Positions 60,904-64,000 of a DNA stretch of 64,000 bases are shown here, piece by piece. Both the position numbers and the translations under genes were made by a program. Every line of letters starts with the position of its first letter. The first letter of the stretch is position 1. The stretch is taken from assembly GCA_910586355.1 (NCBI GenBank), contig CAJUHJ010000001.1, forward strand, positions 62,001 to 126,000, in the 5' to 3' direction. The DNA comes from an uncultured Lachnospiraceae bacterium. Lineage in GTDB: Bacteria > Bacillota > Clostridia > Lachnospirales > Lachnospiraceae. The notes under the pieces are model-generated. The model did no database searches, had not been told where the DNA came from, and saw only the letters and a list, made by a program, of their open reading frames with translations.

Positions 60904-63515
60904 TCGTCTTCATTTTTCTTTTTTATGGGTTTGTCTTCTTTTGGTTTTTTATTCTCGTCATCCATGGTTTCTAAAGCGTTTTCTTCCACTGGAGGCGGCG
61001 GAGTTGCTGGAATCATTGGGGCGACATGAATCGGGCAGGTGTTTGTAGGCGAACCGTCGTTTAGGAGATATGGACCGTCGGCAGACCCGGGTGAACCGCC
61101 TGTGATGTAGACGCCGCCAACGCGTCCTGGACAAAATTCAGTTGCAAGCATTCCGGATTCGGAGCAGACGGTGACGTTTACGTGATGGTCGCAGTGTTCT
61201 GTTGGGACGCTTCCCTCTGCAAAATATTCTGTGGACGCCATACTGCCTCTTGGGTCGGCGTCACAGAGACCGCTTACGACCAGTTTACCGGATTTTTTGC
61301 AGACAGTCGCAGTTGTAATGTCTTCCGGCATGGTAAAGTCCATATACTCTAAATTTTCGTGAATCCGGCTCATTACAGCCCTCCAGATTTTTTTGGGATA
61401 AGAGGTTGTTCCGCCTGCCTGCGGCGTGTTATCATCATATCCTCCCCAGACAACGCAGGTATAATATGGAGTGAATCCGGCGAACAGCGCGTCTCTGTTT
61501 TTTGTGGTTGTACCCGTTTTTCCTGCAATTGCCATATTTCCAAAGTTTACAGCAGTTCCAGTCCCTTTTGTTACAACGTCTTCCATGGCGTTTGTCAAAA
61601 GCCATGCGGTAGAACTTTTTAAGACGCCGTGTGTCTGAGGGGTATTGTCAATTAAAACATTGCCGTCGTGGTCAAGTATTTTTGTATAAAATCTTGGTTT
61701 GATGTATGTGCCGTTGTTTGCGATAGTAGCATATGCCGCAGTCAGTTCTAAATTCGTAACGCCTTTTGTAATACCGCCTAAGGCTAAAGACTGGATATTA
61801 TCTTCATCTACCAGAGTTGAAAACCCAAATTCTTTTAAATAGCTGAAACCAAGGTCTGTACCGATTTCTGTTAATGTTTTTACGGTAACAATATTAATTG
61901 ACTGCGTAATGGCTTCGCGGAGCGTGGTAAAACCGCGGAAGGAATTGTCATAGTTCCTTAAAGACGTACCGTTTTCGTAGGAATATGGGGCGTCGTCTTG
62001 TACAGAAGCCAAAGTCAGGCCTCCGCTGTCAAGAGCCGGCGCATAAGCTGCAAGGACTTTAAAGGTAGAGCCGGGCTGTCTCGCCGTATCCGTAGCGCGG
62101 TTTAGGGTTTTGCTGGCAGTTTTGCTGCCTCTTCCGCCGACAATGGCGACAACTTCTCCAGTTGCCTGATTCATAACAGTCAAAGCGGCTTCCGGCTGGA
62201 GAGTAAATGTTACGGTTTCCCCATTTGCTACGATTTTATCGCCTTCCTGCATAATTTCTGCTTTATATTGGTCAATGGCGGCCTGCGCCTCTTCTTGTGA
62301 AGCGAAATTAATGTTATAATCTTTGTTTGAAGCCTGATAATAAGAAAGCATGGTCTGTTCACTGTAATTTGCATAGCTGCCGTCTGCTTTTTCGATGGTC
62401 AGACGGTAGGAGAAAGAATACTTTGGTTCTAAAGGATAGTTTTCTAAATTGTTGACTTCTTCATCGCAAATCGCCTGCAAAGCAGGGTTTTGTGTGGAAT
62501 AAATTGTCAGCCCGCCATTGTAAAGCGTTTTATATGCCTGTGTTTCGGTATATCCTTTTAGGTCAATCAAATCCTGAATGACTTGGTTGGTCAGCTCGTC
62601 TACGAAATAGGAAGTGACAGATTTTTCTTCCACTGCAGTATTAACAATCTGAATACGGTCGTAAACGGTATCTGCAATGGCTTCATCGTATTCCTGCTGT
62701 GTAATGTATTCGTGTTTGAGCATATTTTCAAGAACTTTGTCACGGCGTTCTATATTTTTTTCTGGATGGCTGATTGGGTTAAGCCTGGACGGATTCTGGG
62801 TGATGGCGGCAATGACGGCACATTCCGACAAAGTAAGTTCTGATACGTTTTTGTTGAAATAACGTCTGGAAGCGGCCTGGACGCCTAATGTATTTTGTCC
62901 CAGATTGATTGTGTTTAAGTAATTTTCCAAAATCCAGTCTTTTGACACTTTTTTTTCAAGTTGTAAGGCAAGATATTGTTCTTGGATTTTTCGTTTGAAT
63001 TTGTCTGCCATAGAGGTTTCGCTTGTCCAGCTTGTAAAAACATTGTTTTTTAACAGCTGCTGCGTAATCGTACTGGCTCCTTCTGAAAAATGCCCGGTTG
63101 TAATTCCTCTGATGCCGGCGCGCAGGATACCTTTTAAATCAATACCGTTGTGTTCATAAAAACGTTCGTCTTCGATTGCTACAAACGCATGTTGTAGTTT
63201 GAGAGGGATTTCTTCAATGGTAGCATATACGCGGTTGGAACCCGTAGCTACGAGTTTTGCAGTCTGGTTGCCCTCTGTATCGAGTACGGTAGAAAGAAAG
63301 CCGGTTGGCGTCGCATCATCAAGATTGATTTCTGGTGCGGCGTCAATGATGCCTTTGGCAATGCCAATGGCTGTACAGCCTCCGATAATAAAGATTGCAA
63401 AAAAACATACGAGCAGAGTTTTCAAAAAAATTATGTTGAATTTTTTGAGAATCATAGTACTTTTGGATGTAAGCTCTTTTTCACGCTTTTTTGTACTATT
63501 TTTTCCATAGTTCAT
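60900..63515 (-). CDS. Class A penicillin-binding protein (PBP1A-type transglycosylase/transpeptidase)
   Basis: The 871-residue protein has a basic cytoplasmic start, one membrane helix (about 27-52), a GT51 transglycosylase domain (about 75-260; EDERFYEHNGID with the catalytic Glu, and EGASTITQQLLKN) and a transpeptidase domain with SxxK (GSTFKVL), SxN (QSINIVT) and KTGTT. The C-terminal ~120 residues contain PASTA-free Cys-bearing segments (CKKSGKLVVSGLCDAD, CSESGMLATEFCPG) and a charged Glu/Lys tail. It polymerises and cross-links peptidoglycan outside the membrane. AAAGGAGG lies seven bases before the ATG. The gene is divergent from YigZ and convergent with the kinase gene. Confidence 0.95.
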   Translation of the reverse strand: MNYGKNSTKKREKELTSKSTMILKKFNIIFLKTLLVCFFAIFIIGGCTAIGIAKGIIDAAPEINLDDATPTGFLSTVLDTEGNQTAKLVATGSNRVYATIEEIPLKLQHAFVAIEDERFYEHNGIDLKGILRAGIRGITTGHFSEGASTITQQLLKNNVFTSWTSETSMADKFKRKIQEQYLALQLEKKVSKDWILENYLNTINLGQNTLGVQAASRRYFNKNVSELTLSECAVIAAITQNPSRLNPISHPEKNIERRDKVLENMLKHEYITQQEYDEAIADTVYDRIQIVNTAVEEKSVTSYFVDELTNQVIQDLIDLKGYTETQAYKTLYNGGLTIYSTQNPALQAICDEEVNNLENYPLEPKYSFSYRLTIEKADGSYANYSEQTMLSYYQASNKDYNINFASQEEAQAAIDQYKAEIMQEGDKIVANGETVTFTLQPEAALTVMNQATGEVVAIVGGRGSKTASKTLNRATDTARQPGSTFKVLAAYAPALDSGGLTLASVQDDAPYSYENGTSLRNYDNSFRGFTTLREAITQSINIVTVKTLTEIGTDLGFSYLKEFGFSTLVDEDNIQSLALGGITKGVTNLELTAAYATIANNGTYIKPRFYTKILDHDGNVLIDNTPQTHGVLKSSTAWLLTNAMEDVVTKGTGTAVNFGNMAIAGKTGTTTKNRDALFAGFTPYYTCVVWGGYDDNTPQAGGTTSYPKKIWRAVMSRIHENLEYMDFTMPEDITTATVCKKSGKLVVSGLCDADPRGSMASTEYFAEGSVPTEHCDHHVNVTVCSESGMLATEFCPGRVGGVYITGGSPGSADGPYLLNDGSPTNTCPIHVAPMIPATPPPPVEENALETMDDENKKPKEDKPIKKKNEDD

Positions 63516-63540
63516 AATAAGCCTCCTTTTTCACAAACCT

Positions 63541-63549
63541 ATTATAGCA
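63541..63549 (-). promoter_or_regulatory. Extended -10 promoter of the PBP gene
   Basis: On the minus strand TGCTATAAT reads from 63549 to 63541, a perfect -10 with the TGn extension, about 26 bases ahead of the start codon; no good -35 is needed or seen. Confidence 0.65.
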
Positions 63550-63583
63550 AAAACATTCTCATAATAAAAGTACCCTTTTTTTG

Positions 63584-63612
63584 TTGATTCAGACATTATG
63601 AAATGTTAAAAT
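63584..63612 (+). promoter_or_regulatory. Promoter of the YigZ-family gene
   Basis: TTGATT (63584-63589) and TAAAAT (63607-63612) are separated by 17 bases, 25 bases ahead of the start codon, in the divergent intergenic region. Confidence 0.5.
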
Positions 63613-63637
63613 AGAAAACAAAGGCAGGGGAAATGAT

Positions 63638-64000
63638 ATGAAAACAGTGTATCAAGGCGGCAAAGGCGAGATTGTAGAGAAGAAATCAAGGTTTATTGCA
63701 ACGGTACGTCCGGTTTCCTCAGAAGAGGAAGCAGAGCGTTTTATCGCAGAAATCAAGAAAAAGTATTGGGATGCAAGACATAATTGTTCTGCGTTTGTCA
63801 TCGGGGACAATCAGGAAGTGACGAGATGTTCGGATGACGGAGAGCCAGGCCAGACGGCCGGCCGGCCTATGCTTGACGTGCTGCTGCGGGAAGGCATCCA
63901 CAACACAGCGGTTGTTGTGACAAGGTATTTCGGAGGGACGCTTCTTGGAACGGGAGGTTTAGTGCGCGCTTATCAAAAAGCAGTTCAGGAAGGGCTTGCC
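63638..64000 (+). CDS. YigZ/IMPACT-family protein (3' partial)
   Basis: The first 121 codons are visible before the window ends. The start KTVYQGGKGEIVEKKSRFIATV and the blocks HNCSAFVIG, RCSDDGEPGQTAGRPMLDVL and VTRYFGGTLLGTGGLVRAYQ are the hallmarks of the YigZ (UPF0029/IMPACT N-terminal) family, about 200-215 residues. Members are linked to translation control and stress, but the bacterial biochemical role is unsettled. CAGGGGA precedes ATG 63638. No defect is seen in the part present. Confidence 0.93.
   Translation, partial: MKTVYQGGKGEIVEKKSRFIATVRPVSSEEEAERFIAEIKKKYWDARHNCSAFVIGDNQEVTRCSDDGEPGQTAGRPMLDVLLREGIHNTAVVVTRYFGGTLLGTGGLVRAYQKAVQEGLA

Noticed and set aside
1..64000. CRISPR arrays, insertion sequences, integrases or prophage genes
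   Set aside because: No regularly spaced short repeats, transposase or integrase-like proteins, or terminal inverted repeats were seen; all tandem repeats found are in-frame coding repeats.

Overview
The window looks like a chromosomal segment of a low-to-moderate GC Gram-positive anaerobe of the Clostridia, most plausibly Lachnospiraceae. Reasons: strong AGGAGG-type ribosome binding sites, sigma-A-like promoters and U-tailed terminators, tRNA genes without encoded CCA, small DUF-type membrane proteins of that family, DUF5722 and fibronectin-III secreted proteins, and LytR-CpsA-Psr/WchF-type wall-polysaccharide genes. This assignment is inference; no rRNA or marker tree is available here. || Layout. 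(1) 1-5 kb: the tail of an acyl-CoA/AMP ligase fused to a nitroreductase, then a phosphoglucomutase-type enzyme and a sugar nucleotidyltransferase, likely supplying activated sugars. (2) 5-8.5 kb: a secreted DUF5722 glycosidase-like protein with Fn3 domains, and two small convergent membrane proteins whose 3' ends overlap. (3) 8.6-25.6 kb: a long co-directional polysaccharide cluster starting at a near-consensus promoter (TTGACA-17-TATAAT). It holds a GtrB-like glycosyltransferase, GtrA, two GT-C-like polytopic proteins (one split in two, its second half fused to a metallo-beta-lactamase domain), three bimodular GT2 enzymes, a flippase, another polyprenyl-type GT2, a 65-residue zinc-ribbon protein, a WbaP-type initiating phosphoglycosyltransferase, a WchF/Cps2T-like rhamnosyltransferase and a small GT2. 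A LytR-CpsA-Psr attachment protein follows. Together they could build, export and anchor a wall or capsular glycan. || (4) 27-36.7 kb: exported and wall-active proteins: HtrA-type protease, papain-like protease with Ig-like domains, amidase with six Fn3 domains, glucosaminidase with four Fn3 domains, plus an atypical carbamate-kinase homologue. (5) 36.7-41.4 kb: an AraC regulator and a sugar ABC import operon (binding protein, intercistronic terminator, two permeases, a 58-residue membrane protein, no ATPase gene). (6) 41.4-45 kb: an XRE regulator and another large Fn3 secreted protein. (7) 45-51 kb: a YwgA-like/HD-phosphohydrolase pair in more A+T-rich sequence, a hotdog thioesterase, a B12-dependent methionine synthase without reactivation domain, and phosphotransacetylase. 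(8) 51.2-59.6 kb: a 2768-residue secreted protein with three LamG domains, a central glycosidase-like domain with two candidate catalytic Glu, 7+7 InlB/Flg_new-type repeats and BspA-type leucine-rich repeats. (9) 59.6-64 kb: tRNA-Val and tRNA-Met, a two-domain uridine-kinase-like protein, a class A penicillin-binding protein on the minus strand and the start of a YigZ-family gene. || The unifying theme is the cell surface: glycan synthesis and attachment, wall remodelling, and large modular exported proteins that share a Tyr-rich Fn3 module. The most unusual items are the reciprocal active/degenerate GT2 halves, the split GT-C plus metallo-beta-lactamase arrangement, the zinc-ribbon microprotein in the glycan operon, the YwgA/HD pair and the 2768-residue glycosidase-like protein.
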